DNA from: Sphingomonas xinjiangensis
GTDB taxonomy: Bacteria > Pseudomonadota > Alphaproteobacteria > Sphingomonadales > Sphingomonadaceae
NCBI RefSeq assembly: GCF_014199255.1
Contig: NZ_JACIJF010000006.1
Coordinates: 124,001 to 188,000, forward strand
DNA: 64,000 bases
Direction: 5' to 3'
Shown: in pieces, positions 40,750 to 50,060 of the stretch
How positions within the stretch are numbered: the stretch's first letter is position 1
Layout of the letters: every line of letters begins with the position of its first letter
Notes under the pieces: generated by a model
The model's input: the letters and a program-made list of their open reading frames with translations, nothing else
What the model was told of the DNA's origin: nothing
Databases searched by the model: none
Made by a program: the position numbers and the translations under genes

Positions 40750-41685
40750 TCAGTCGAACAGGCTGGAAACCGACGCCTCGTCGGCGATGCGGCGCACCGC
40801 CTCGGCCAGCAGCGGCGCGATGGTCAGGTGGCGAATCTTCTCGCTCTCGGCGATTACCGCGTGATTGCCGATCGAATCGGTGATCACCAGCTCGTGCAGC
40901 GCCGATCCGTCGACGCGCGCCACCGCGCCGCCCGACAGCACGCCGTGCGTGCAATAGGCCACGACGCCCTCGGCGCCCGCCGCCTTCAGCGCGGCAGCCG
41001 CGTTGCACAGCGTCCCAGCCGAATCGACGATGTCGTCGATCAGGATGCAAAAGCGCCCCTCGACATGGCCGATGATGTTCATGACTTCGGATTCGCCCGG
41101 ACGCTCGCGGCGCTTGTCGACGATCGCCAGCGGCGCATTGTCGAGCCGCTTGGCCAGCGCCCGCGCGCGCACCACGCCGCCCACGTCGGGCGACACTACC
41201 ATCCACTGCTTGCCTGGAAAGCGCGTCTGGATGTCGGCGCTCATCACCGGCGCGCCGAACAGATTGTCGGTCGGGATGTCAAAGAAACCCTGGATCTGCC
41301 CGGCATGCAGGTCGACCGAAAGCACGCGGTCGGCACCCGCCTTGGTGATCAGATTGGCGACCAGCTTGGCCGAGATCGGCGTGCGCGGGCCCGGCTTGCG
41401 GTCCTGGCGGGCATAGCCGAAATAAGGGAGCACCGCGGTGATCCGCTTGGCCGACGCGCGCTTCAGCGCGTCGATCATGATCAGCAGTTCCATCAGATTG
41501 TCGTTGGCCGGATAGCTGGTCGACTGGAGCACGAACACGTCCTCGCCGCGGACATTCTCCAGGATTTCGACGAAGATCTCGTCATCGGCGAAGCGGCGCA
41601 CATTCGCCTTGGTCAGCGGGATCTCCAGATAGTCGGCGATCGCCGTGGCGAGCGGCATGTTCGAATTGCCGGCCATCAGTTTCAT
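40750..41685 (-). CDS. prs: Ribose-phosphate pyrophosphokinase
   Basis: This 311-residue PRPP synthase begins [12 protein letters not shown]. It has [20 protein letters not shown] for ATP binding, [13 protein letters not shown], and the PRPP-loop [10 protein letters not shown]. It supplies PRPP for purines, pyrimidines, histidine and NAD, and so connects to purH, hisC and nadB in this window. The ATG at 41685 gives the standard length; upstream in-frame ATG 41748 adds a basic tail without similarity. Confidence 0.96.
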   Translation of the reverse strand: MKLMAGNSNMPLATAIADYLEIPLTKANVRRFADDEIFVEILENVRGEDVFVLQSTSYPANDNLMELLIMIDALKRASAKRITAVLPYFGYARQDRKPGPRTPISAKLVANLITKAGADRVLSVDLHAGQIQGFFDIPTDNLFGAPVMSADIQTRFPGKQWMVVSPDVGGVVRARALAKRLDNAPLAIVDKRRERPGESEVMNIIGHVEGRFCILIDDIVDSAGTLCNAAAALKAAGAEGVVAYCTHGVLSGGAVARVDGSALHELVITDSIGNHAVIAESEKIRHLTIAPLLAEAVRRIADEASVSSLFD

Positions 41686-41874
41686 GTGCGCGAGGTCCCG
41701 TCCGCTGCTGTTGCGCGTTCCCTTAGGGCGCACAGCGGCTCTGCGCAAAGGGGCATCGCCACGCTTCTGTCACATCGCTGCACACCGGGTGGCAGGTGTG
41801 GCGGGAACGGCACAGTGATGCCCGGGCAATCCACACCGTTGCCCGGCGCGGCGCCGCGTCCTAAGCCGCGCGCC

Positions 41875-43203
41875 ATGACGGTGACCACCCGCTTCGCTCC
41901 CAGCCCGACCGGCACGCTCCATGTCGGCAATCTGCGCACGGCGCTCCACAATTGGCTGTTCGCCCGGCGTCATGGCGGTACCTTCCTGCTGCGCATCGAC
42001 GACACCGACAAGGAGCGCTCGCAGGAAAGCTTTGTTGAGGCGATCCGCGCCGATCTCGCCTGGATGGGGCTTCAGCCGGATGCCGAGGAACGCCAGTCGG
42101 CGCGCTTCGACCACTACGAAGCGCGCTTCGCTGAACTCGCCGCCGCCGGACGCGTCTATCCCGCCTATGAAACCGCGCAGGAACTCGATCTCAAACGCAA
42201 GATCCGGCTCGGGCGTGGCCTGCCGCCGGTCTATGACCGCGCCGCGCTGGCGCTGAGCGACGAAGACCGCGCCAGGCTGGAAGGGGAGGGGCGCACGCCG
42301 CATTGGCGCTTCCGCCTCGATCACGACGCGCCGATCATATGGGACGACCTTGTCCGCGGCCCCCAGCGCTTCGATCCCGCGACGATGAGCGATCCCGTTA
42401 TCCGCCGCGCCGACGGGTCCTGGCTCTATCTCCTGCCTTCGGTGATCGACGATATTGACATGGCCGTCACCCATGTCGTGCGCGGCGAGGACCATGTCTC
42501 CAACACCGCCAGCCAGCTCCAGATGTTTCAGGCGCTTGGCAGCACGCCGCCAGCCTTCGCGCATGAAGCCTTGCTGACCGGCAGCGAAGGCAAGCTGTCC
42601 AAGCGCCTCGGTTCGCTCGGCATCGCCCATTTTCGGGAACTCGGCATCGAGCCGCAGGCGATCGCGTCACTGCTCGGGCGCTTGGGTACCAGCGATCCGG
42701 TCGAACCCTTCGCCGATCTGTCGCCGCTGATCGCCGGCTTCGACTTTGCCCGCTTCGGCCGCGCGCCGGCGCGCTTCGATGAAGCCGAGCTCGCCCAGCT
42801 CAACGCCCGCATCGTCCACCAGCTGCCCTTCGCGGCGGTTGCCGGCCGCGTGCCAGAGGGGGTGGATGCCGCGGCGTGGAGCGCCATCCGCCCCAATCTA
42901 GAGACCGTCGGCCAGGCCGCCGACTGGTGGCGGGTCGTACAAGGCCCGGTCGACGCCCCCGCACCATCGGACGATGACCGCGCCTTCCTCACCCGCGCCG
43001 CCGAACACGCCGAGTCGCTCGATTGGAGCACGGATCCGTGGCGCGCCCTCACCGGCGCGCTCAAGGAAGAAACCGGCCGCAAGGGCAAAGCGCTGTTCCT
43101 GCCGCTCCGCCTGGCACTCACCGGCCGCGAACACGGCCCCGACATGGGGGCGCTCTTGCCGCTGATCGGCAAGGAACGCGCTGTGGAACGGCTCCAAGCC
43201 TAA
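41875..43203 (+). CDS. gltX: Glutamate-tRNA ligase (GltX)
   Basis: This 442-residue class I synthetase has FAPSPTGTLHVGN (HIGH-like, 16-19) and KLSKR (240-244). The region that carries zinc-binding cysteines in the E. coli enzyme reads VYPAYETAQELDLKRK and has none. Many alphaproteobacteria have two gltX genes with different specificities, so a second copy may be elsewhere. It may charge tRNA-Glu, tRNA-Gln or both; the sequence does not settle this. Divergent from prs across 189 bases, where both promoters should lie. Confidence 0.94.
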   Translation: MTVTTRFAPSPTGTLHVGNLRTALHNWLFARRHGGTFLLRIDDTDKERSQESFVEAIRADLAWMGLQPDAEERQSARFDHYEARFAELAAAGRVYPAYETAQELDLKRKIRLGRGLPPVYDRAALALSDEDRARLEGEGRTPHWRFRLDHDAPIIWDDLVRGPQRFDPATMSDPVIRRADGSWLYLLPSVIDDIDMAVTHVVRGEDHVSNTASQLQMFQALGSTPPAFAHEALLTGSEGKLSKRLGSLGIAHFRELGIEPQAIASLLGRLGTSDPVEPFADLSPLIAGFDFARFGRAPARFDEAELAQLNARIVHQLPFAAVAGRVPEGVDAAAWSAIRPNLETVGQAADWWRVVQGPVDAPAPSDDDRAFLTRAAEHAESLDWSTDPWRALTGALKEETGRKGKALFLPLRLALTGREHGPDMGALLPLIGKERAVERLQA

Positions 43204-43264
43204 ATTCCCTCCGTGCCGGGGGACGGCGTCGCAAAGCGGCGCGATGGAGGAGGTCCTCTTCACA

Positions 43265-43329
43265 GGCTTTCCTTAGTGGAAAGCCCCCGCCACCATGGTC
43301 CGCATGGTCCGCATGGTCCGCATGGTCCC
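43265..43329. repeat. Hairpin and 9-bp tandem repeat upstream of tonB
   Basis: A perfect 8-bp hairpin, GGCTTTCC and GGAAAGCC (43265-43285), is followed by four tandem copies of CATGGTCCG (43294-43329, the last ending CCC). The 240-base gltX-tonB gap has no gene. Slippage could vary the copy number. Confidence 0.75.
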
Positions 43330-43443
43330 CTTCCCCGTGCCGGGAGGAAATGGCGCGTCACGTCTCCGCTTGCCACGTGAATGAAACGTTGTACCATCAC
43401 CTAAGCCGGCCCGAGTCCGGTACCAGGAGAAGGAGTGCAACGC

Positions 43444-44121
43444 ATGCAAGCCGACCGCTACACGCCTCCCAAGTCCCGCACCGTCAGCTTCGGTGCGGCG
43501 TTCCTCATCAACGGCGTCATCATCGCCGGGCTGATGTTCTCCGCCCCGCACGTGCTGCCCGGCGCGCCCGAAACGATCCTCCAGACCGAGAACATCCCGC
43601 TCCCGCCGGTGCCGCCACCCGAACCGCCCAAGCCTCAGCCCAAGGTCGAGCAGCGCGACATCGCGCAAGCACCCGCGCCGTACATTCCCCCCGCCCCGAT
43701 CCCCGTCCCGCAGGCGCCGGTGCTCGACGGCACCGATCGCTTGCCCCTGGACTTGCCGCCGCCCGGTCCGGTCGCGCAGCCTGGCCCCACCACCACCGGT
43801 GCCGTGGAAACGCCGAAGCCAGTGGTGCTTCCACTGGTCGGCGCCACCCAGGATCCGCGCTACGCCCGCGACTTCCAGCCCGAATATCCCTCGAACGAAC
43901 TGCGCGCGCAGCGCGACGGGGTGGTCGTGGTCCGCGTACGGATCGGCGTCGATGGCCGTGTAAAGGAAGTGCAGCAGCTCAGCGCCACCAGTCCCGCCTT
44001 CTTTGAAGCCACAAGGCGTCAGGCGCTCGCCAAATGGCGCTTCAAGCCCGCGACGCGCGGCGACGTGCCCCAGGAAAGCTGGAAACAGATCACCGCCCGC
44101 TTTCTGATCGAGAATCTCTAG
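43444..44121 (+). CDS. tonB: TonB family energy transducer
   Basis: This 225-residue protein has one N-terminal transmembrane helix (about residues 17-36), a long proline-rich periplasmic linker (PPVPPPEPPKPQPK and further) and a TonB C-terminal domain (about 140-225) with EYPSNELRAQRDGVVVVRV and RQALAKWRFKPA. It passes proton-motive energy to outer-membrane receptors. The ATG at 43444 has AAGGAG 8 bases upstream. ExbB and ExbD genes are not adjacent, so it may be one of several TonB paralogues. Confidence 0.92.
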   Translation: MQADRYTPPKSRTVSFGAAFLINGVIIAGLMFSAPHVLPGAPETILQTENIPLPPVPPPEPPKPQPKVEQRDIAQAPAPYIPPAPIPVPQAPVLDGTDRLPLDLPPPGPVAQPGPTTTGAVETPKPVVLPLVGATQDPRYARDFQPEYPSNELRAQRDGVVVVRVRIGVDGRVKEVQQLSATSPAFFEATRRQALAKWRFKPATRGDVPQESWKQITARFLIENL

Positions 44122-44134
44122 CCGTAAGGGGTGG

Positions 44135-44150
44135 GGGAGGGCGCCCTCCC
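44135..44150. terminator. Palindrome after tonB
   Basis: The perfect 16-base palindrome GGGAGGGCGCCCTCCC lies 13 bases after the tonB stop. There is no T tract, so termination is only possible. Confidence 0.35.
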
Positions 44151-44170
44151 TATCGACACCTACCCCCAAT

Positions 44171-44199
44171 CGTCACCCCGGCCTCGAGCCGGGGTGACG
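44171..44199. repeat. Perfect palindromic repeat, second copy
   Basis: CGTCACCCCGGC and GCCGGGGTGACG form a perfect 12-bp stem around CTCGA. The element matches the one at 19276-19306 near lysS. Related palindromes are widespread in alphaproteobacterial intergenic DNA. The remaining sequence to 44334 holds no gene I recognise. Confidence 0.75.
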
Positions 44200-44334
44200 C
44201 TGCCTTGCACCGGCTTAAGAAGCGGGATTTCGGCCAGGGCCGGCACTGACGAGAGTGTGAAAACGCATCGTTCTTCCCGTGCGGCTGCGGGAGGGTTTGC
44301 GGGCCGGCCCCGGTCCCCTTATCTAAGCGGCAGC

Positions 44335-44682
44335 ATGACCTTTCTCCGCTTCTTCTCGCCCTTGCGCGCGATCCGCGATTTGCGCCGCTACCTTGCGACG
44401 CGGCCGGCGTACGAAATCTGGTTCCTGATGCTTGCCATGGTGCTCACCCTGGTGGTGATCTGGGCGTTCGTGAAGGACTCCAACATCCCGGTCCCGTACA
44501 AGCGCAACATCATCTATGTGGAGTCCTGGCCGGCGGACCGCAGCGACGAACAGATCCGCGCGCAGCAGAAGATCGACCAGGCCAAGAAGCACGCCCAGCA
44601 GGCCGAGCTCGAAAAGAAGCGCCGGAAGCGCCAGGAGGAGTTCAAGCGGCTGGACGATCGCCTGGAAAAATGGGGCATCTGA
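44335..44682 (+). CDS. Small membrane protein of unknown function upstream of ribD
   Basis: This 115-residue protein has one strong transmembrane segment (about 28-47, IWFLMLAMVLTLVVIWAFV), then a short periplasm-like part and a highly charged, predicted coiled-coil C-terminus (KKRRKRQEEFKRLDDRLEKW). I do not recognise a family. Codon use fits its neighbours, and it overlaps ribD by 13 bases, which supports it as a real gene in the riboflavin operon. Function unknown. Confidence 0.72.
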   Translation: MTFLRFFSPLRAIRDLRRYLATRPAYEIWFLMLAMVLTLVVIWAFVKDSNIPVPYKRNIIYVESWPADRSDEQIRAQQKIDQAKKHAQQAELEKKRRKRQEEFKRLDDRLEKWGI

Positions 44683-45623
44683 GCGACGGCCGCTGGATGG
44701 CGGCCGCGCTGATGCTGTCGCACCGCTCCCGCGGGCGTACCGCACCCAACCCCAATGTCGGCTGCGTCCTCGTTAATGACGGCGCCGTGGTCGGGCGCGG
44801 CTGGACCCAGCCGGGCGGCCGCCCGCATGGCGAAGCGATGGCGCTGGCGGAAGCGGGCGCGCGGGCACGCGGCGCCACTTGCTACACCACGCTTGAACCC
44901 TGCGCGCACCGCTCGCATCGCGGCCCGACCTGCTCGAACCTGCTGATCGAAGCCGGCGTCGCCCGCGTCGTGATCGCGCTACGCGATCCCGACCCGCGCA
45001 CTGATGGGGCGGGCGCCGACCGCCTCCGCGCCGCCGGCATCGATGTGACCACCGGCGTGCTGGAGGCAGAGGCGCGGCTGGCGATGGCCGGCTTCCTCAC
45101 CCGCCAGGCCAAGGGCCGCCCCCACGTCACCCTCAAGCTCGCAACTTCGCTCGACGGCCGCATCGCGCTTCCCTCGGGCGAAAGCCGCTGGATCACCGGC
45201 CCGCAAGCGCGCGCGCACGCGCACCTCGAACGCGCTCGCCATGAGGCGATCCTGGTGGGGCGGGGCACGTGGGAGATCGACCGCCCCAGGCTCGACGTGC
45301 GGCTTGCAGGCCTTGAACACCGCGCGCCGCGGCGGTTGGTGCTGTCCTCGACCGGCGACCTGCGCAGTCCCTCCGACATTGCCGGCCTTGAGGGCGTCGA
45401 CCACCTCCTCGTCGAAGGCGGCGCAGAGGCCGCCGCCGCCTTCCTCCGCGCCGGGCTGGTGGACCGCCTCCTGCTCTACCGCGCGCCCATCCTTCTCGGC
45501 ACCGGCAAGCCTGCGCTCGGCGATATCGGCCTGCCCGATCTCGCTTCGGCACATGGCCGCTGGTCCCTCCTCGATGCACGGCAGCTTGGCAGCGACCGTC
45601 TCGAAGTCTACGCGAACAGCTGA
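44670..45623 (+). CDS. ribD: Bifunctional diaminohydroxyphosphoribosylaminopyrimidine deaminase / reductase
   Basis: This 317-residue enzyme performs the second and third steps of riboflavin synthesis. The N-terminal deaminase has the zinc motifs GRPHGEAMAL and TLEPCAHRSHRGPTC. The C-terminal reductase starts near VTLKLATSLDGRIA and ends with LLVEGGAEAAAAFL. It is about 50 residues shorter than E. coli RibD, mostly in the reductase half. It overlaps the small membrane gene upstream and is followed by ribE after one base. Confidence 0.93.
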   Translation: MGHLSDGRWMAAALMLSHRSRGRTAPNPNVGCVLVNDGAVVGRGWTQPGGRPHGEAMALAEAGARARGATCYTTLEPCAHRSHRGPTCSNLLIEAGVARVVIALRDPDPRTDGAGADRLRAAGIDVTTGVLEAEARLAMAGFLTRQAKGRPHVTLKLATSLDGRIALPSGESRWITGPQARAHAHLERARHEAILVGRGTWEIDRPRLDVRLAGLEHRAPRRLVLSSTGDLRSPSDIAGLEGVDHLLVEGGAEAAAAFLRAGLVDRLLLYRAPILLGTGKPALGDIGLPDLASAHGRWSLLDARQLGSDRLEVYANS

Positions 45624-45624
45624 A

Positions 45625-46233
45625 ATGTTTACTGGCATCGTCACCGACATCGGTACCATCACCCAAGCGCACCAGCAGGGCGACCTGCGCGTCCGCGTCT
45701 CCACCTCTTACGACACCGACGGGATCGACCTTGGCGCCTCGGTCTCCTGCTCGGGCGTCTGCCTGACGGTGGTCGACAAGGGCCCAGGCGAGCTCGCCTT
45801 CGACGTCTCGAACGAGACGATCTCGCGCACTGCCGCCGATCAGTGGACGCAGGGCCGCCGCCTCAACCTTGAGCGCGCGCTCAAGCTCGGCGACGAACTG
45901 GGTGGCCACATCGTCACGGGTCATGTCGACGGCATTGGCACGGTGGTCGACGTCCGTGAGGAGGGTGGATCGCACCGCGTGACCATCGAAGCCGGCAAGG
46001 ATCTGGCGCCCTACGTGGCAGCCAAGGGATCGATCACCGTCGATGGCGTGTCGCTGACCGTCAACGACGTTGCCGACACCGCCGACGGCGTTCACTTAAT
46101 GCTCAACATCATCCCCCATACCGCCGAAGTCACCACTTTCGCCGACCTCAAACAGGGCCAGGCCGTCAATCTCGAGATCGACGTGCTCGCCCGCTACCTC
46201 CAGCGCATGGAGGCACTGCGTGCAAAAGCCTGA
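45625..46233 (+). CDS. ribE: Riboflavin synthase, alpha subunit
   Basis: This 202-residue enzyme joins two lumazine molecules to make riboflavin. Two tandem lumazine-binding repeats are visible: MFTGIVTDIGTI with CSGVCLTV in the first, and GGHIVTGHVDGIG with ITVDGVSLTVNDV in the second. It begins one base after the ribD stop and overlaps the next gene by 14 bases. Confidence 0.95.
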   Translation: MFTGIVTDIGTITQAHQQGDLRVRVSTSYDTDGIDLGASVSCSGVCLTVVDKGPGELAFDVSNETISRTAADQWTQGRRLNLERALKLGDELGGHIVTGHVDGIGTVVDVREEGGSHRVTIEAGKDLAPYVAAKGSITVDGVSLTVNDVADTADGVHLMLNIIPHTAEVTTFADLKQGQAVNLEIDVLARYLQRMEALRAKA

Positions 46234-47356
46234 ACTCGCCACCTTGAAGCACGGCTTCCTCTCCAGCCCCGAAGAGCTGATCGACGAGGCGCGTAACGGC
46301 CGCATGTTCATCCTGGTCGATGACGAGGACCGCGAGAATGAAGGCGACCTTGTCATCCCCGCGCAGATGGCGACGCCCGACGCGATCAACTTCATGGCCA
46401 AGTTCGGCCGCGGGCTGATCTGCCTGGCGATGACCAAGTCCCGCGTCGACCAGCTCGGGCTCGAGCTGATGAGCCGCGCCAACGGCACCCGCCACGAAAC
46501 GGCCTTCACCGTTTCGATCGAGGCGCGCCAAGGCGTGACCACCGGCATCTCCGCTGCCGATCGCGCTCGCACCATCTCGGTCGCGATCGATTCGACCAAG
46601 GACAAGGCCGATATCGTCACGCCGGGGCACGTCTTCCCGCTGGTCGCGCGCGATGGCGGCGTGCTGGTCCGCGCCGGCCATACCGAGGCCGCGGTCGACG
46701 TCGCGCGTCTCGCCGGACTCAATCCGGCCGGCGTGATCTGTGAGATCATGAAGGACGACGGGACGATGGCGCGGCTCGACGACCTCGTCTCCTTTGCCCA
46801 ATTCCACAACTTGAAGATCGGCACGATCCGCGACTTGATCGCCTATCGCCGCCATCACGACCATCTGGTCGAGAAGCGCTCCGAAGCCGCGTTCAGCAGC
46901 GACTGGGGCGGCGACTGGACCGCCATGACCTTCTGGAACAAGGCGACGAGCTCCGAACAGGTCGCTTTGGTCAAGGGCCGCATCGATCCCAGCCAGCCTA
47001 CCCTGGTCCGCATGCACGCGCTTTCCCCCTTCTCCGACATTTTCGGCGAAGGCGGCGACCGTGGAGGGCTGCTGCGCCGCTCGATGGAGATCATCGGCCG
47101 CGAAGGGGCAGGGGTCGTCGTCGTCATCAATCGCCCGCGCCCCGATCAGTTCTCGGTCGCGCTCGATGCCAAGGCCGGCACGCTGGAACCCAAGGACATG
47201 GAGGAGCTGCGCGACTATGGTGTCGGCGCCACCATCCTCATCGAACTGGGCGTGCGCGACATGGTCCTGCTCACCAATACCCACCACACCCTTGTCGGGC
47301 TCGACGGCTATGGCCTGTCGATCGTCGGCGAGCGTGCAATCGATAGGGAACACTGA
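46220..47356 (+). CDS. ribB: 3,4-dihydroxy-2-butanone-4-phosphate synthase with degenerate GTP cyclohydrolase II domain
   Basis: This 378-residue protein has an N-terminal DHBP synthase (about 12-210) with [21 protein letters not shown] and [10 protein letters not shown] intact. The C-terminal half aligns with GTP cyclohydrolase II, ending [14 protein letters not shown], but lacks the zinc motif RCDCG and the REGR segment, so it should not make the pyrimidine precursor. An active RibA must be encoded elsewhere. The GTG start has GGAGG at 6 bases. The stop overlaps the ribH start (TGATG). Confidence 0.9.
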   Translation: MQKPELATLKHGFLSSPEELIDEARNGRMFILVDDEDRENEGDLVIPAQMATPDAINFMAKFGRGLICLAMTKSRVDQLGLELMSRANGTRHETAFTVSIEARQGVTTGISAADRARTISVAIDSTKDKADIVTPGHVFPLVARDGGVLVRAGHTEAAVDVARLAGLNPAGVICEIMKDDGTMARLDDLVSFAQFHNLKIGTIRDLIAYRRHHDHLVEKRSEAAFSSDWGGDWTAMTFWNKATSSEQVALVKGRIDPSQPTLVRMHALSPFSDIFGEGGDRGGLLRRSMEIIGREGAGVVVVINRPRPDQFSVALDAKAGTLEPKDMEELRDYGVGATILIELGVRDMVLLTNTHHTLVGLDGYGLSIVGERAIDREH

Positions 47357-47775
47357 TGGCCCGCGTCCTGATCGTCGAAGCCCGCTTCTACGCGCACTTG
47401 AACGACTTGCTGCTCGACGGCGCGCGCACTGCGCTGCAAGAGGCCGGGCACGACTATGAAGTGATCACCGTCCCCGGCGCGCTCGAAATCCCCGGCGCCA
47501 TCTCGCTCGCCGCAGACACCGGCCAATATGACGCCTTCGTCGCGCTCGGCATCGTGATCCGCGGCGAAACCTATCATTTCGAGATCGTCGCAGGCGAAAG
47601 CGCGCGCGGCATCATGGCCCTCGCGCTCGATGGGCTCGCGGTCGGCAACGGGATCCTGACCGTCGAGAATGAGGAGCAGGCCCTGGTCCGCGCCGACTCC
47701 GCGCAAAAGGACAAGGGTGGCGAAGCCGCCAAGGCCGCGCTGGCGATGCTCGCGCTCAAGCAGAAGTTCGCCTGA
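47356..47775 (+). CDS. ribH: 6,7-dimethyl-8-ribityllumazine synthase
   Basis: This 139-residue lumazine synthase has [15 protein letters not shown] at the N-terminus, [24 protein letters not shown] and [13 protein letters not shown]. It condenses the RibB and RibD products and forms the substrate of RibE. It is the last recognised enzyme of the ribDEBH operon here. Confidence 0.95.
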   Translation: MARVLIVEARFYAHLNDLLLDGARTALQEAGHDYEVITVPGALEIPGAISLAADTGQYDAFVALGIVIRGETYHFEIVAGESARGIMALALDGLAVGNGILTVENEEQALVRADSAQKDKGGEAAKAALAMLALKQKFA

Positions 47776-47779
47776 GCCG

Positions 47780-48229
47780 ATGACCATCCAGCCGCCCCCC
47801 TCCCGCTACAAGGTGGTGGAGCGCGGGCGGCGGCTGGAAGTCATCGACACGCGCACCGGCGAGCGTGCAACCTCGCACCACGCGCCCCCGCCGCTGTCGG
47901 GCGGCGAGAGCCTATTCCCCAGCATGCGCCGCCTGCGGCCCAGCCCTCCGGCCGCCGGCACCGCGGGGCTGGACGCCGACACCTTCGTCACCAAATCCTT
48001 CTACGACGCCAGAGCGCCCCGCACGATCCGCATCAACGATGTCACGCGCAGGCGCCTCGATGGCGTGCGCTTCGGCGGCGCGATCATCATCGCCCTGCTG
48101 GTCGCCTTCGCCTTCCTGTTCTGGCCGCTTGCACTGGGCGTCTTCGGCTTCCTGCTGAGCGACAAGGTCCGCACCAGGCTTCACGCCGCCAGCACCCGCT
48201 TCGTCGACACGCTGGACCAGGCGCGCTGA
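47780..48229 (+). CDS. Uncharacterised membrane protein following ribH
   Basis: This 149-residue protein has a polar N-terminal 95 residues (VVERGRRLEVIDTRTGE is the best structured part) and one or two hydrophobic helices at about 100-132 (AIIIALLVAFAFLFWPLALG). I do not recognise a family. It begins 4 bases after ribH and uses similar codons, so it is probably translated with the operon. Function unknown. Confidence 0.7.
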   Translation: MTIQPPPSRYKVVERGRRLEVIDTRTGERATSHHAPPPLSGGESLFPSMRRLRPSPPAAGTAGLDADTFVTKSFYDARAPRTIRINDVTRRRLDGVRFGGAIIIALLVAFAFLFWPLALGVFGFLLSDKVRTRLHAASTRFVDTLDQAR

Positions 48230-48241
48230 AGCACCTTTTTC

Positions 48242-48266
48242 GCTCCCTCCTGATCGGGGAGGGGGC
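48242..48266. repeat. REP-like palindrome
   Basis: GCTCCCTCC-TGATC-GGGGAGGGGG forms a GC-rich hairpin 12 bases after the preceding stop, preceded by five T residues. It is another member of the C-tract/G-tract intergenic family and may be a terminator. Confidence 0.45.
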
Positions 48267-48322
48267 GACGCAGCTCCAATACCCCCACGACGCCCACCAA
48301 ATCCCACGCTAGAGCCGCCCGC

Positions 48323-49246
48323 ATGGACTCGCAGCCTGCCGCCCGAAACCACGCCGCCCTCGCGCTGCTCGCCGCCGTCATCGCCAATGTCGCGCTCGCC
48401 TTCGGGCCGCTGTTCGTGCGCTATGCCGATGTCGGTCCGGTCGCCGCGGGCTTCTGGCGCCTCGCGCTCGCCACCCCGGTGCTGCTCGTCGCCGCCTTCG
48501 CCATGGGCCAGCGCCCGATCTCGGCATCCAAGGGGCTGTGGGGCGTCCTCGCCATCGCCGGCGTCGCCTTTGCCGCCGATCTCGCCAGCTGGCATATCGG
48601 CATCGTCCGCACGACGCTCGCCAACTCCACGCTGTTCGGCAATTCGGCGACGTTGATCTTCCCGATCTACGGCTTCATCGCCGCGCGCGCCTGGCCGTCG
48701 CGGATGCAGGGCCTCGCCCTGCTTCTGGCAGCGATCGGCGGCGGCCTGCTGCTCGGCCGCTCGGCGAGTCTCTCCTCGACGCATTTGGCAGGCGACTTGT
48801 TCTGCCTGCTCGCCGGCGTGCTTTACGCGGTGTATTTCATCTTCATGGCCCGCGCCCGCGCGCGGCTCGCGCCGGTCCCCGCCCTGGCGCTCTCCTCGCT
48901 TGCGACGATCCCGCCGCTGCTCATCCTCTCGCTGACTTTGGGCGAGCAGGTCATGCCCGGCAATTGGTGGCCGCTGCTCGCGCTCGCCATCGTCAGCCAG
49001 CTGATCGGCCAGGGCTGCATGATCTACGCGCTCGGTCATCTCAGCCCGCTGGTGGTCGGCATCGCGCTCCTCATTCAGCCCGCCGTGGCAGCGGCGCTCG
49101 GCTGGGTGATCTTCGACGAACAACTCGCCGCCGCCGATGCGTTCGGCGCGATCCTGGTCGCCGTGGCGCTCGTCCTGGTGCGCCAGAGCGGCTCCCGCCA
49201 GCCCCAGCAGCTTGCGCCCGCCGCGCAGGAGCCTAAATCAACCTGA
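48323..49246 (+). CDS. DMT-family (EamA) transporter
   Basis: This 307-residue inner-membrane protein has ten hydrophobic helices in two EamA repeats, as in RhaT/YdcZ-like drug/metabolite exporters. Blocks include FGPLFVRYADVGPVAAGFWR near the start and LLIQPAVAAALGWVIFDE in the last repeat. The substrate is unknown. The stop overlaps the COQ9 start (TGATG). Confidence 0.88.
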   Translation: MDSQPAARNHAALALLAAVIANVALAFGPLFVRYADVGPVAAGFWRLALATPVLLVAAFAMGQRPISASKGLWGVLAIAGVAFAADLASWHIGIVRTTLANSTLFGNSATLIFPIYGFIAARAWPSRMQGLALLLAAIGGGLLLGRSASLSSTHLAGDLFCLLAGVLYAVYFIFMARARARLAPVPALALSSLATIPPLLILSLTLGEQVMPGNWWPLLALAIVSQLIGQGCMIYALGHLSPLVVGIALLIQPAVAAALGWVIFDEQLAAADAFGAILVAVALVLVRQSGSRQPQQLAPAAQEPKST

Positions 49247-49908
49247 TGGCCCACGATCTCGCAGACGCAACCCTGGACGAGCTGCGCGAAGCGCTCGCCC
49301 CCGCGCTCGCCGCCAACGCCGCGTTCGACGGCTGGTCGCACGCGGCGCTCGACGCCACTGCCGATGCCATGGGCGTCGACCGCGACGTCGCGCGCCTCGC
49401 CTTCACCGGCGGCGCGGTGGCGATGATCGACGCCTGGTTCGCCAGCATCGATCGCGAAATGGCCCGCCGCCTGCCGCCCGAGACCCTGTCTGCCATGAAG
49501 ATCCGTCAGCGCATCACCGCGCTGGTCGAAGCCCGGCTCGACATCGCCGCGCCGAACCGCGAGGCGCTGCGCCGCGCCATCGCCATCCTCGCCATGCCCC
49601 AGAACGCCGCACGCGCGGCAAGGCTCGGCTGGCGCTCGGCCGACGTCATGTGGCGCCTCGCCGGCGACACCGCCGCCGATTACAACCACTACACCAAGCG
49701 CGCGATGCTTGGCGGCATCTATGCCGCGACGGTCGCCGTCTTCCTCCAGGACGACAGCGAAGCCCATGCCGAAACCCGCGCCTTCCTGTCGCGCCGCATC
49801 GACAACATCATGCAGTTCGAACGCACCAAGGCCCAGTTGCTCGGCCGCACCACGCACCGCCCCAGCCTGTCCCGCTTCATCGGTCGGCTCCGCTACCCGG
49901 CGGTGTAG
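49246..49908 (+). CDS. COQ9 family ubiquinone biosynthesis protein
   Basis: This 220-residue protein has the COQ9 layout: an N-terminal TetR-like helical part (AAFDGWSHAALDATADAMG) and the C-terminal family block WRSADVMWRLAGDTAADYNHYTKRA, given here in part for its motif value. COQ9 binds lipids and presents quinone intermediates to COQ7 in eukaryotes; bacterial members are assumed to act similarly. It is coupled to the DMT gene. Confidence 0.9.
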   Translation: MAHDLADATLDELREALAPALAANAAFDGWSHAALDATADAMGVDRDVARLAFTGGAVAMIDAWFASIDREMARRLPPETLSAMKIRQRITALVEARLDIAAPNREALRRAIAILAMPQNAARAARLGWRSADVMWRLAGDTAADYNHYTKRAMLGGIYAATVAVFLQDDSEAHAETRAFLSRRIDNIMQFERTKAQLLGRTTHRPSLSRFIGRLRYPAV

Positions 49909-50060
49909 GCCGCTCGGCGTACTTGCCGCGCTCGATCATGCCGCCCGGCCCGGCCAAGCGTCCGTGGCCTTCAGGATACATCCTGAATTCAGCTTTATGG
50001 AATAGTTTAGCGCCAGGAAGCGAAAGCTGGATTTTCGCTGGTGGAGCGTGGGACCGGGCA
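49909..50060. other. Intergenic region upstream of the glycosidase
   Basis: This 152-base gap has a locally A/T-rich centre around 49985-50010 and a small hairpin TCAGGAT-ACA-TCCTGA at 49971-49986. The glycosidase frame is open through it, but no start with a good ribosome site is visible there. It probably contains the glycosidase promoter. Confidence 0.35.

Noticed and set aside
44122..44334. Possible FMN riboswitch upstream of the riboflavin operon
   Set aside because: None of the conserved RFN-element helices or its AGGGGCAGGG-type core could be found.
49877..49981. A 34-codon minus-strand ORF with a protein-like sequence next to the glycosidase
   Set aside because: It overlaps the COQ9 3' end, lacks a usable ribosome-binding site and has no recognised relative.
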